DNA of 64,000 bases from G965197555 sp965197555 (lineage in GTDB: Bacteria; Chloroflexota; Dehalococcoidia; Lucifugimonadales; UBA3495). Every line of letters starts with the position of its first letter. Position 1 is the first letter of the stretch. Below the pieces are notes generated by a model. That model was not told the origin of the DNA. It made no database searches and was given only the letters and a program-made list of their open reading frames with translations. Positions 53,368 through 61,610 of this stretch are shown here, one piece after another. The DNA is taken from positions 3,100,001 through 3,164,000 of the forward strand of contig OZ240213.1 of the NCBI GenBank assembly GCA_965197555.1. Direction: 5' to 3'. Made by a program: the position numbers and the translations under genes.

Positions 53368-53508
53368 TTAGGTCTGCCGTATGGGCTCGTCGCCTCCGGT
53401 GGAGAGCCAGGCCATGCTGGACATGCTGGCACCACTGCTGTTTCCCAACAACCTCCGCATTCTCTCTACCAGGGATTCCTGGGAGGGGTCCATATCTTCG
53501 TTGGCCAT
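53368..53508 (-). CDS. Possible small protein, 46 aa
   Basis: A 46-codon minus-strand frame begins MANEDMDPSQESLVERMRRL and ends GGDEPIRQT. A weak AGGAC lies about eight bases upstream. Past the stop the same frame continues with LSPDGLEFCADVSRG, so this may be the 5' part of a decayed longer gene. The family is not recognised. Confidence 0.3.
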   Translation of the reverse strand: MANEDMDPSQESLVERMRRLLGNSSGASMSSMAWLSTGGDEPIRQT

Positions 53509-53596
53509 GTCACCGTCCTGAAGGGACCGGATGGGCTGGTGTAGTTCAAAGGGAAATAAGGGGAGTTGCGGTTAGCGGGGACCCGCGAGGAAAACG

Positions 53597-54115
53597 TCAG
53601 TGCCGGATGCTGCGGAAGATGGCTACCGCGACACGCTGTTGCTCCAGGGTCAACCCCCGGCCGATCAGGTTAAATTCCTCCCCCCGCCGCAGGTTGGGGA
53701 AATACACTCCGGTGGCGGCCTCGTATTCGGCTGTGGTGTTGCCGGGTGGGTTCACCGACAGCAGCAGCTTTGCCGTAAGGCCGTCGATGTACTCGTAGGA
53801 CACGGCGTACTTGTGCTCGTCCTCGTCTTCCGGGATGAGGTTCCAAGAATATCTCCCGAAATCCCAACTGAGTCGCACCCCATCGCCGACGACCTCTCCC
53901 ACGTAGGAATCCACCCCTTGCAGTTCCCTGAGGGTCCACCCGGGCGGTAACGCCAGGGAGAACCCCTGCGCTGTAGCCCGTGTCCAGTCCGGTCCGGCTT
54001 GGGCATCGGGAAACGGCCTGGGCGATTGAGGGTCTGGTGTCGGAAGGGCAGGGTTGCCGCAGGCGACGAGAATCAGAGTGACCAACTGGACGACGACGAA
54101 TTTCAGCATTACCAC
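53597..54115 (-). CDS. Lipoprotein of unknown function
   Basis: This 172-residue protein has a lipoprotein signal (VVVQLVTLILVAC, lipidated Cys near residue 19) and a short Pro-rich linker. A single globular domain follows with FSLALPPGWTL and a C-terminal VAVAIFRSIR helix. The pattern resembles the PsbP/DUF1795-type fold of exported Chloroflexota proteins, but I cannot name a function. The GTG at 54115 or the ATG at 54109 may start it; neither has a good ribosome site. Confidence 0.65.
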   Translation of the reverse strand: MVMLKFVVVQLVTLILVACGNPALPTPDPQSPRPFPDAQAGPDWTRATAQGFSLALPPGWTLRELQGVDSYVGEVVGDGVRLSWDFGRYSWNLIPEDEDEHKYAVSYEYIDGLTAKLLLSVNPPGNTTAEYEAATGVYFPNLRRGEEFNLIGRGLTLEQQRVAVAIFRSIRH

Positions 54116-54552
54116 TTTTTTCGACCTATGTGTGCCATACTACGCTGGCCCTTGTCATCCCGCGCCACTTCCTAAGACAGGTGAGCGCTTATTGTCAGGG
54201 TGTGTCCCTCGGTAGACTATTAAGGGCAGTACGAAATCGGATTGTCCCTGCGGGAACTAAACCGTGGCGTCCATCGCCTCGCGGGTGTCAACTATTTCTC
54301 CATGGAATCCACTAGCGTCCTGGTCATAGGTGATAGTAGAGCAACGGCGGCGAGCAGAGGCCTCATCCTCAGTGAGATGCCAGGAAACGCGCAGTTGAGG
54401 CAATGCGGAGATTCTTGACGGAGGCAGGGATCAGGCTGGCAACTAATCAGCGACAACCCCTACTGGCCTCCGGCCCCCTGGCCGGAAGAAGCCGACATCA
54501 TCGGCGAGGTCCGGTGGGCTGCGAGGGCGTTTTAGGGGGATAGGGTAATCGA
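54116..54552. other. Intergenic stretch, 437 bases
   Basis: The spacer lies between the lipoprotein start and the recombinase start. I see no gene, repeat or RNA in it. The recombinase promoter should lie here, but no convincing -35/-10 pair is visible. Confidence 0.45.
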
Positions 54553-56106
54553 ATGAGTAACACCGCCGCCATCTATGCCAGGGTCAGCACCGCTCAGCAG
54601 GAAGATGGGACTTCTTTAGAAACTCAAGTGGAAGCCTGCTGCAAACTAGCTGCCGAACATCATCTGGAGTTAGAACAGCATCACATCTTCCGGGAGCAGG
54701 CATCGGGCGCTGACCGGTATCGGCCTCTCCTAGACAAAATAGGCCAGTTGGCGGGGAATGGCATTATACAAACCATCATCGTCTATTCCCCGGATCGGCT
54801 GTCCCGGGACCCGCTCCATCTTATGGTCTTGTCGGAGGAATTCGCGGAAACCGGAGTCAACCTTTTGTTCGTCTAGGGGCCATCGGGAACGACTGCGGAA
54901 GACAAGCTCGTTCGATACGTTTTGGGGTACGTTGGAGAGAAAGAGCGGCAATTCATCGCCGAAAGGACCATGCGGGGGAAAGTCTCAACCGCCATGAACG
55001 GCCGGATGCCCGTCGGCGCTGGGAGTGGTCTTTATGGTTATGAATACGACCCCCGAGCCAAGCGCCGAATCGTCCTAGACACCGAAGCAGCAGTAGTCAA
55101 GAACATCTTCTCTTGGGCTAGCCAGGGGGTGAGCCTTTACCAGATTGCCACACGGCTAAATTCCCAGGACATTCAGACCAAGAATGGAAGCCAATGGCAC
55201 CCGTTGACCGTCAAACGGATGTTGACCAACTCCGCCTATACGGGAGTGGACTATTACGGCAAGACCAGTTCCCGCAAGAAGCCAGGAGGGGGCAGAACTC
55301 TTAAGACCCTCCCCAAGGAAGACTGGATTCGCATTGAAGGATTCACCCCACCCATCGTAGATGAGTCAGTCTTTGCACTTGTCCAAGAAAGGCTCAAGGA
55401 GCCAAGCAACCGTAGAATCAAGTCAGCGACGGCCTATTTGCTTACTGGGTTCGTAGTTTGTGGAGAATGCGGAAGTCCCGTAGTCGGCGCTCAGTTGAAT
55501 CGCCGATACCGATACTATCGTTGCCGCGCTACGGTCCCAACGACGACTCGACCCGCAACATGCCGGGCGCACTACATTCCTGCAGACGCTTTGGAAGGAG
55601 CTGTTTGGGAACAGGTAAGCGACGTCCTGCAAAGCCCGGAATTGGTGCTCGACAGGTTACGGCAACAACTCGCCGGCATGGGTGGCGGGTTCGAGGAAGA
55701 GATGGAACGGCTGAGTCGGCAAATCCGGCGTTGCAGGGACCAAGAACGGCGGCTGGTTACGCTCTACATGTATGGTGAAATTGACGATGACTACATCCGC
55801 TCACACAGTGGCCCATTGAAGGCTCAGCGAGAAGGTTACGAAGCGGAGCTGGAACAGCTAGAGAGCCAGAAGGCGGAGCGGCAGGATTTAGAACAGGCCG
55901 AGGTTCACCTTAACGAGTTTTGCCTGCGAGTAAAGGGCGGGATGGCTGCCGAGGACCACGACGGGAAAGTGGCGGTTGTCTCAGCGTTCCGAATCAAAGC
56001 TGAGGCGACCAAGAAACGGGTTGTGATTCGGGGGACTATCGGGGTTCCCGAGGCGGTTAGCTATAACTACCATTGCACAAACATAGGCATGACGACGTGG
56101 ATGTAG
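54553..56106 (+). pseudogene. Large serine recombinase interrupted by one in-frame amber codon
   Basis: This is a 517-codon site-specific recombinase. The N-terminal resolvase domain has the catalytic Ser12 in IYARVSTAQQ and DRLSRD near residue 78. A TAG at 54874-54876 replaces codon 108, between LLFV and GPSGTTAEDKL, where relatives have a sense codon. Both sides remain open in the same frame. The C-terminal part has the recombinase domain (GLYGYEYDPRAKRR), the zinc ribbon CGECG...YRC...C, and a coiled coil (about 380-450). The gene stops across the end of dnaN. The amber may be a point mutation that inactivates the enzyme, a sequencing error or, less likely, a readthrough site. Confidence 0.88.
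56067..56093. repeat. Right attachment-site-like direct repeat in dnaN
   Basis: These 27 bases hold the last eight codons and stop of dnaN on the minus strand, and the last part of the recombinase on the plus strand. They match 50464-50490 with one mismatch. Confidence 0.88.
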
Positions 56107-57215
56107 TCCTCCGAGTCGGTGGGTTTGAAGACCCCGGGGCTCGAAGCGGTGGTGGTTTCCAGGGACACCTTGCCTCTCTCCAGCACCGAAAGCACGTCCA
56201 GCAAGTATCGGCTGTTAAATGCGATCTTGCCTTCGGTGCCTTCCATCACGTCGGCGTCTACTTCGTCCTGGTTATCGCCTACTTCTTCCGAGCGGGCCGA
56301 GATTATTAGTTTCCCGTAGTCGCCGTCCCCATTCCCCGGCACCAACTGCATCCGGATTATGTTGCTGCCGTCCCGAGCGAAGATCGCTGCGGTGCGGGCC
56401 GCCCGCAAAAGGGCTGGCGAGTCAAGAATGGCCCGGGTCTGGTAAGACTGGGGTATCAGTTGCTCGTAGTTGGGGAACGCCCCTTGCAATAGCTGCGACA
56501 CCACCTCAACCGTGTCCCCTCCTCCTACCCGGAACAGCACCTGACCCTTTGGGGGAGTCATCATAACTTCCACAGGCTCTTCCCGGTCATTGAGCAAGCG
56601 GTTGATCTCATTCAGCGTTCGGGCGGGGATAATAACATTGATCTCATTCTCCACAGGCTGGAGCAATGGACCGTGCTGCACCGCCAAGCGAAATCCGTCG
56701 GCCGCAGCCATGGTGAACTTCTCGCCCATCATTTTCAGTTCCACACCCGTCAACACCGGACGCGATTCCTCAGTAGCCGCTGCGAAGGTCACTCTCGATA
56801 TGGCTGATCTGAGCGCTTGAGGGTCTATCTGGGCGGCGATTCCCTCCTCAACAGTAGGAATAGGCGGAAACTCGGCCGCCTCGGTCCCGTGAATATTAGC
56901 CTCCGACCGTCCACAGGTGAGGCGGAGAATGCTGGTGCCCGGTTGCACTTCGAGATCAATCCTATCGCTCGGCAAGGAATTAACGAACTCGGTCAATAAT
57001 CGAGACGGAACAGTAATTGATCCTTCTTCTTCGATCATCGCACCGATCCAGGTGGTCATGGCGATCTCAAGATTGGTCGCCGAGAGCTTGAGCATCGACT
57101 GGTCTATACTCAGTAGAACGTTTTGGGTCACCGGCAGCGTTGCCCTGTTGGCTACAGCTCGGCCAACTGTAGCCAAGCCCCGGCTCAAGTTCTCTTGTAG
57201 GCAAGATATCTTCAT
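56067..57215 (-). CDS. dnaN: DNA polymerase III beta subunit (sliding clamp)
   Basis: This 382-residue protein has the three-domain clamp architecture. The N-terminal MKISCLQENLSRGLATVGRA, the central SRVTFAAATEESRPVLTGV and the C-terminal MPMFVQW follow the family, although the last four residues extend beyond the common MPM ending. The clamp tethers polymerase to DNA and binds ImuB and DnaE partners, linking it to the SOS cassette in this window. AGGTGA seven bases before the ATG at 57215 supports the start. Its last 40 bases overlap the recombinase gene, and the 3' end is the probable integration target. Confidence 0.97.
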   Translation of the reverse strand: MKISCLQENLSRGLATVGRAVANRATLPVTQNVLLSIDQSMLKLSATNLEIAMTTWIGAMIEEEGSITVPSRLLTEFVNSLPSDRIDLEVQPGTSILRLTCGRSEANIHGTEAAEFPPIPTVEEGIAAQIDPQALRSAISRVTFAAATEESRPVLTGVELKMMGEKFTMAAADGFRLAVQHGPLLQPVENEINVIIPARTLNEINRLLNDREEPVEVMMTPPKGQVLFRVGGGDTVEVVSQLLQGAFPNYEQLIPQSYQTRAILDSPALLRAARTAAIFARDGSNIIRMQLVPGNGDGDYGKLIISARSEEVGDNQDEVDADVMEGTEGKIAFNSRYLLDVLSVLERGKVSLETTTASSPGVFKPTDSEDYIHVVMPMFVQW

Positions 57216-57377
57216 TCTTGGGTCACCTGTCAAAGGGTATGATGTACTACCGGCTGGAGAAGGGGAGTACCAATAGGGGATCCAGAGAGAAGGAAAGCAT
57301 GGATTATTATGGCACTCCGTCCAGGCAAAAACAACTTATGTAAATCACTGCCCGCAGGCCTTTCGCCCGCAGGCCTT

Positions 57378-57490
57378 TCGATTGTCGTAGGCCCTGGGAC
57401 GCCCGTTCGTGGTGAGCTTGTCGAACCATGAACGACAGATCATTCGACAACCTGAGAACAAACGAGGAGGCCCACCTTGGGCGGATAATC
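57378..57490 (+). repeat. Dispersed repeat of about 113 bp containing family A
   Basis: This block shares with 61437-61548 a 5' part (TCGATTGTCGTAGGCCC), a family A core with ACCATGAACG, and a 3' part (GAACAAA, then TTGGGCGGATAAT). A related copy lies near 4936-5270. The copies are 75-80% alike by eye and sit just upstream of alaX and hyuB. Confidence 0.75.
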
Positions 57491-57561
57491 AAGAGATCCC
57501 CTGTCCACTGCTCACGGGTGCTACTGGCCTGTACCGAGTACGGCTAGTCCTTCCGAGCCTC

Positions 57562-57570
57562 TGCTATAAT
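57562..57570 (+). promoter_or_regulatory. Extended -10 promoter for alaX
   Basis: TGCTATAAT (TATAAT at 57565-57570) lies 110 bases before ATG 57681, giving a leader of about 105 bases. The leader begins with a small inverted repeat (AGCTGGTGGCTCAGCT). No family A element intervenes between promoter and gene. Confidence 0.45.
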
Positions 57571-57680
57571 AGCTGGTGGCTCAGCTTCCCGTGGTCACCT
57601 GCCTCTAGCCGCTCTGGGCCTGTATAGCCTGGTCTAACCTTGTTTGGTCTGGTTGCTGGAGGCCGACCCGGAGACATTCG

Positions 57681-58394
57681 ATGACCGACTTGCTTTTCCA
57701 CACGGATAGCTACCTAAAAGAGTTCGAAGCCACGGTCACCGAGGTCGTCGATGATGGGATAGTCCTCGACCGGACCGCCTTTTTCGCTGGCGGAGGAGGG
57801 CAACCCTGCGACCTGGGTACTCTGCGGTATGAAGGCAATTCCTACCAAGTTACCAAAGTAGGGCGCTCTAAGGGCAAGGTGGTCCACTTCACAGGACTAA
57901 CGGCGCCTCAGGTCGGCAAGAAAGTCATGGGCCGCATTGACTGGGACCGGCGCTACTGTTTGATGCGGACTCATACCGCTTTGCACATTTTATGCGGCGT
58001 AATATGGCGGGATTATGGCTCCCAGGTTACCGGCGGCGACATGGCCTCCGGCACCGCGCGCATGGACTTCGAGCTGGAGCACATGACTGCTGAGTTCGCC
58101 ACCGAAGTACAGGAGAAAATCAATCGAGAGGTTGACGCCGCCCGGGAGGTCCTAGTCAATAACCTGACCCGGGAAGAAGCCGAGCAAGTTCCAGACCTGA
58201 TCCGTACCAAAATCAACCTCCTTCCTGTTGGTATAAAGGAGATAAGGACCATAGACATCGCAGGCTTGGACCTGCAAGCCGACGGTGGTACCCATGTGGC
58301 CAATACCCGCGAGGTGGGCAAGATCAAGGTGGTGGGTCACGAAAGCAAAGGCCGCATCAACAAGAGACTTAGAATTGCGTTGGAACAACCATAA
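57681..58394 (+). CDS. Alanyl-tRNA editing protein AlaX-like
   Basis: This 237-residue free-standing editing domain hydrolyses mischarged Ser- or Gly-tRNA(Ala). The N-terminal AFFAGGGGQP segment and zinc-binding RTHTALHIL (His98, His102) are typical. The usual second zinc motif, CGGTH, reads ADGGTHV here, with Asp201 in place of the Cys and His205 kept; Asp may still coordinate the metal. It precedes hyuA by 51 bases on the same strand. A shared transcript with the hydantoinase genes is likely, but the functional link is unclear. Confidence 0.88.
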   Translation: MTDLLFHTDSYLKEFEATVTEVVDDGIVLDRTAFFAGGGGQPCDLGTLRYEGNSYQVTKVGRSKGKVVHFTGLTAPQVGKKVMGRIDWDRRYCLMRTHTALHILCGVIWRDYGSQVTGGDMASGTARMDFELEHMTAEFATEVQEKINREVDAAREVLVNNLTREEAEQVPDLIRTKINLLPVGIKEIRTIDIAGLDLQADGGTHVANTREVGKIKVVGHESKGRINKRLRIALEQP

Positions 58395-58445
58395 CCAGCC
58401 GTATTAACTCCGGATCTCAATTACACCCCAAGGGATTCTTTACCC

Positions 58446-60446
58446 ATGCCTAAAGCCGTAGTCGGTATTGACGTTGGCGGGACCTTTACGGACATTGCAG
58501 TCTTGGAGGACGGCAAGCTCACCGTCCACAAGCTACCCTCAACTCCGGACGATCCGTCTCGGGGGATTCTGCTGGGAGTGAAGGAAACCGGTGTAGCCGA
58601 CGCCGACTTCGTCCACGGCTCTACAGTCGCCACCAACGCTTTGCTGGAAGGCAAGGGTGGCCGCACCGCACTAGTGACCACCCACGGGTTCGAAGACGTT
58701 CTCGAGATTGGACGGCAGAGCCGGGCGGAGCTATACAACCTGGGCATCGATCGTCCTCCGGCCCTGGCGCCCGCCGAATTGCGGTTCGGGGTGCCGGAAC
58801 GGGTCGACTATACCGGGACAATTGTGGAGGATTTGCCCTCAGGCGATATCGAGAAATTGGTCGAATTACTTACCGAAGCCCAAGTGGACGCGGTGGGTGT
58901 CTCTCTCCTTTTTTCTTTCTTGAACACCGCCCACGAGGATATGGTGCTGGAGGCGCTACGAAATCTCCCCAATCGGCCCTTCATTTCTCTATCCAGCCGC
59001 GTTCTCCCGGAGTTCAGGGAGTACGAAAGAACCAGCACGGTGGTGGTGAACGCCTACGTAGGTCAAATCATGGGCCGCTACTTGGGCGGACTGGAAAGCA
59101 GCCTCGGCCAGGGACTCCGGATAATGCAGTCGTCCGGTGGTAGCATCACAGCCGGACTCGCTGCTGAGCAGCCGGTGCGTACCATCCTGAGCGGTCCCGC
59201 AGGGGGAGTGGTAGGCGCTTTCTACGCCGCTACTCAGGCGGGATTCACCGACATAATCACCCTGGACATGGGCGGTACCTCCACCGATGTCTCGTTGTGC
59301 CCGGGCACCATCAAGGAGACAAACACCTCCAACGTCGGTGGCTACCCCATCAGCGTTCCAATGATCGAAATACATACGGTCGGCGCTGGTGGCGGCTCCA
59401 TCGCCAGGGTTGATAGCGGTGGAGCGCTGGTAGTTGGACCCCAGTCCGCTGGCGCCGATCCCGGACCTGCTTGCTACGGCCGGGGAGATCACGTCACTGT
59501 CACTGACGCCAATCTGCTGCTTGGGAGGCTGCTGCCCGAGCATTTCCTGGGAGGCCGATTGAGTCTTGACCCTCAACGGGCCAACGACCTTACGGCGTCT
59601 CTGGCGGCCCAAGTGGGCGCCTCAGCCCAGGATACCGCTTTGGGTATCATACGCGTGGTGAATGCCAACATGGAGCGGGCCATTCGCGCCATCTCGTTGG
59701 AGAGGGGGTACGACCCTCGGCAGTTCACCCTGGTGCCCTTCGGGGGAGCAGGTCCAATGCATAGCTGCGAGCTGGCGGCCGAGCTAGGTATTCCGCGGGT
59801 CATGGTACCAACCCGCCCCGGCATCCTATCCGCCTTGGGAGTGGCCATCGCCGATGTGGTGAAAGACTATTCCCGCACCGTAATGCTTCGCGGCGACGAC
59901 ATATCCTGGCCTCGGCTAGAAGAGGAATACCACGGCATGGAGGGTCTAGCCAGGGAGGAGCTCCGGAGAGAGGGATTGCCTGCGGAGCGGATGGCAGCCA
60001 AGCGGTTCCTGGACGCCCGCTACGTCGGCCAGTCATACGAGCTTACCGTAGAATACCCGGCAGCTAACCGCCGAGGTGATCTGAGGCGGTCGCTGGTAGA
60101 GCGTTTTTATCGGGCACACCTGCAGCGGTTCGGGTATGCGGACCGGAGGGAGCCGGTAGAGGTGGTCAACCTGAGGCTCAAGCTACAGCTCAATATGGAC
60201 AAACCGGCGCTAACCCCCCAATCCCAGGGTCCGCCTGATCCCTTAGGAGCACAGCTTTCACAGGCCCAGGTGTTGTTTAGCACAGGGCCGCAGCAGACCC
60301 CGGTCTATCAACGAGACCGGCTTCAGTCGGGTAACCGGATCAATGGACCGGCTATGGTGGTCCAGATGGACACGACTATTGTGGTGCCACCGGGATGGGC
60401 CGGGCCGGTCGACCCCTGGGGTAACCTGCTCTTGGAGCCGGTGTAG
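58446..60446 (+). CDS. hyuA: Hydantoinase/oxoprolinase subunit A
   Basis: This 666-residue ATP-dependent subunit of the N-methylhydantoinase/acetone carboxylase/5-oxoprolinase family has the actin-like ATPase signature VGIDVGGTFTDIAVL at its N-terminus. It also has HGSTVATNALLEGKGGRTALVTT and LDMGGTSTDVSL mid-protein, then PFGGAGPMHSCELAAELG. It phosphorylates or activates the amide ring for hydrolysis by the HyuB partner. ATG 58446 is preceded by AAGGG. HyuB lies downstream, separated by a PIG-L deacetylase gene, which is not the usual direct adjacency. Confidence 0.93.
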   Translation: MPKAVVGIDVGGTFTDIAVLEDGKLTVHKLPSTPDDPSRGILLGVKETGVADADFVHGSTVATNALLEGKGGRTALVTTHGFEDVLEIGRQSRAELYNLGIDRPPALAPAELRFGVPERVDYTGTIVEDLPSGDIEKLVELLTEAQVDAVGVSLLFSFLNTAHEDMVLEALRNLPNRPFISLSSRVLPEFREYERTSTVVVNAYVGQIMGRYLGGLESSLGQGLRIMQSSGGSITAGLAAEQPVRTILSGPAGGVVGAFYAATQAGFTDIITLDMGGTSTDVSLCPGTIKETNTSNVGGYPISVPMIEIHTVGAGGGSIARVDSGGALVVGPQSAGADPGPACYGRGDHVTVTDANLLLGRLLPEHFLGGRLSLDPQRANDLTASLAAQVGASAQDTALGIIRVVNANMERAIRAISLERGYDPRQFTLVPFGGAGPMHSCELAAELGIPRVMVPTRPGILSALGVAIADVVKDYSRTVMLRGDDISWPRLEEEYHGMEGLAREELRREGLPAERMAAKRFLDARYVGQSYELTVEYPAANRRGDLRRSLVERFYRAHLQRFGYADRREPVEVVNLRLKLQLNMDKPALTPQSQGPPDPLGAQLSQAQVLFSTGPQQTPVYQRDRLQSGNRINGPAMVVQMDTTIVVPPGWAGPVDPWGNLLLEPV

Positions 60447-60490
60447 GTGCCACCGCCCTCACCGGTACCTCTATCCGGAATAAACATCAA

Positions 60491-61372
60491 ATGACTCATA
60501 AACTCCAAGACATTGGCGGCCTTTCAGTGCTCCTGGTTATCGCGCATCCCGATGATGAGGGATTTGGTAGCGGCGGGGTCTTGGCCATGTTGTCAGCGGG
60601 GGGCGCGCGCATAACCCTGGTATGCGCCACCAACGGCGATGCGGGAGAGATTAGCGATTCCTCCCTGGCCACCCCGGAGACTCTCGCCCAAGTGCGACAG
60701 GAAGAGATGCGCCAAGCGATGGCAATTACCAAAGTGCAAGACTTGCGCTTCCTTGAGTACCGGGACTCGGGCATGGCCGGTACAGAGGACAATGACAACC
60801 CGGCTTCGCTCAATCAAGCGGACCCAGCAAAAGTGGTCGGCCAACTCGTGAGCATTATGCGCGAGGTCCGACCGGACCTGGTCATCACCCATGACCCCAC
60901 TGGTGGCTACGGCCATCCAGACCACTTGGCGGCCTCTCGGCACGTGACCCGAGCCTTCACCCTATCCGGCAACATTAACTATCCAGGGATGTCTGAAGTA
61001 AAGATGGAGCCTTGGTCCCCCGGACTGCTCTATTATTTTTGTCATCCCCGCAGCATTTTTCGCAGAATGTGGCAACAAATGGTTGATTCAGGCATCACCC
61101 CACCATTTGCCAGCAAGGAAGCCGATTCCATCGGCTGTCCCGACGAGGCAATAACGACCACCGTGGATGTTGGCGCCTTCGTGGACACCAAGATCGCCTC
61201 GCTGAACTGTCACCGCACCCAAATGGATCCCAACGGGGCCTTTGCTCAGTTGCCTCAAGAGTTCACGCGAGAGATCATGGGCACCGAGTATTACACTTTG
61301 GCCGTGGCGGCCAAGGGTAACAACACGGGTGATTTGCTGCTTGAGATCGCGTCTTGCTCCCAACCAATGTGA
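60491..61372 (+). CDS. PIG-L/LmbE family deacetylase
   Basis: This 293-residue zinc-dependent deacetylase has VLLVIAHPDDEGFG (His19, Asp21, Asp22) and YGHPDHLAASRH, the two family metal motifs. Members remove N-acetyl groups from glucosamine-type sugars (mycothiol, bacillithiol or GPI precursors) or related amides. It lies between hyuA (44 bases before) and hyuB (238 bases after) on the same strand, so an amide-hydrolysing pathway is suggested. No strong ribosome site is seen before ATG 60491. Confidence 0.9.
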   Translation: MTHKLQDIGGLSVLLVIAHPDDEGFGSGGVLAMLSAGGARITLVCATNGDAGEISDSSLATPETLAQVRQEEMRQAMAITKVQDLRFLEYRDSGMAGTEDNDNPASLNQADPAKVVGQLVSIMREVRPDLVITHDPTGGYGHPDHLAASRHVTRAFTLSGNINYPGMSEVKMEPWSPGLLYYFCHPRSIFRRMWQQMVDSGITPPFASKEADSIGCPDEAITTTVDVGAFVDTKIASLNCHRTQMDPNGAFAQLPQEFTREIMGTEYYTLAVAAKGNNTGDLLLEIASCSQPM

Positions 61373-61436
61373 ACCCAGAACACTCCCTGTGGTCTCCAGT
61401 CTCCGTTGGCGCTATCGCGTGTACGCGCTAGGTTTC

Positions 61437-61548
61437 TCGATTATCGTAGGCCCCGGGAAGCCCGCTCGTGGTGAGCTTGTCGAACCATGAACGCCCGGTC
61501 CTGCGGCAAGCTCAGAACAAATGGTGACATTCACGTTGGGTAGATAAT
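61437..61548 (+). repeat. Dispersed repeat of about 112 bp containing family A
   Basis: This is the second copy of the block at 57378-57490, with the same order: TCGATTATCGTAGGCCC, a family A core, GAACAAA and TTGGGTAGATAAT. It separates the PIG-L gene from hyuB. Confidence 0.75.
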
Positions 61549-61610
61549 AAAAAATATCCTGCATATATTCGCTCCGGCTGGAGTATCATCCTCCCCACAG
61601 GAGGCACCTA

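Larger units (their letters stand above)
50464..56093. mobile_element. Integrated element at the 3' end of dnaN
   Basis: About 5.6 kb is bounded by 27-base direct repeats derived from the last codons of dnaN. A large serine recombinase gene lies at the right end and reads towards dnaN, its stop overlapping the clamp gene by 40 bases. Cargo consists of small unrelated genes: a Cys/His small protein, a DUF4406/DUF7768-like gene, exported proteins, DUF4352 and DUF4064-like genes and a lipoprotein. A remnant of another recombinase outside the left repeat indicates an earlier insertion at the same site. Confidence 0.75.

Noticed and set aside
54874..54876. Pyrrolysine or other recoding at the amber codon
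   Set aside because: No insertion element or recoding gene is visible, and many other genes in the window cannot be tested for amber use. A point mutation or sequencing error is simpler.
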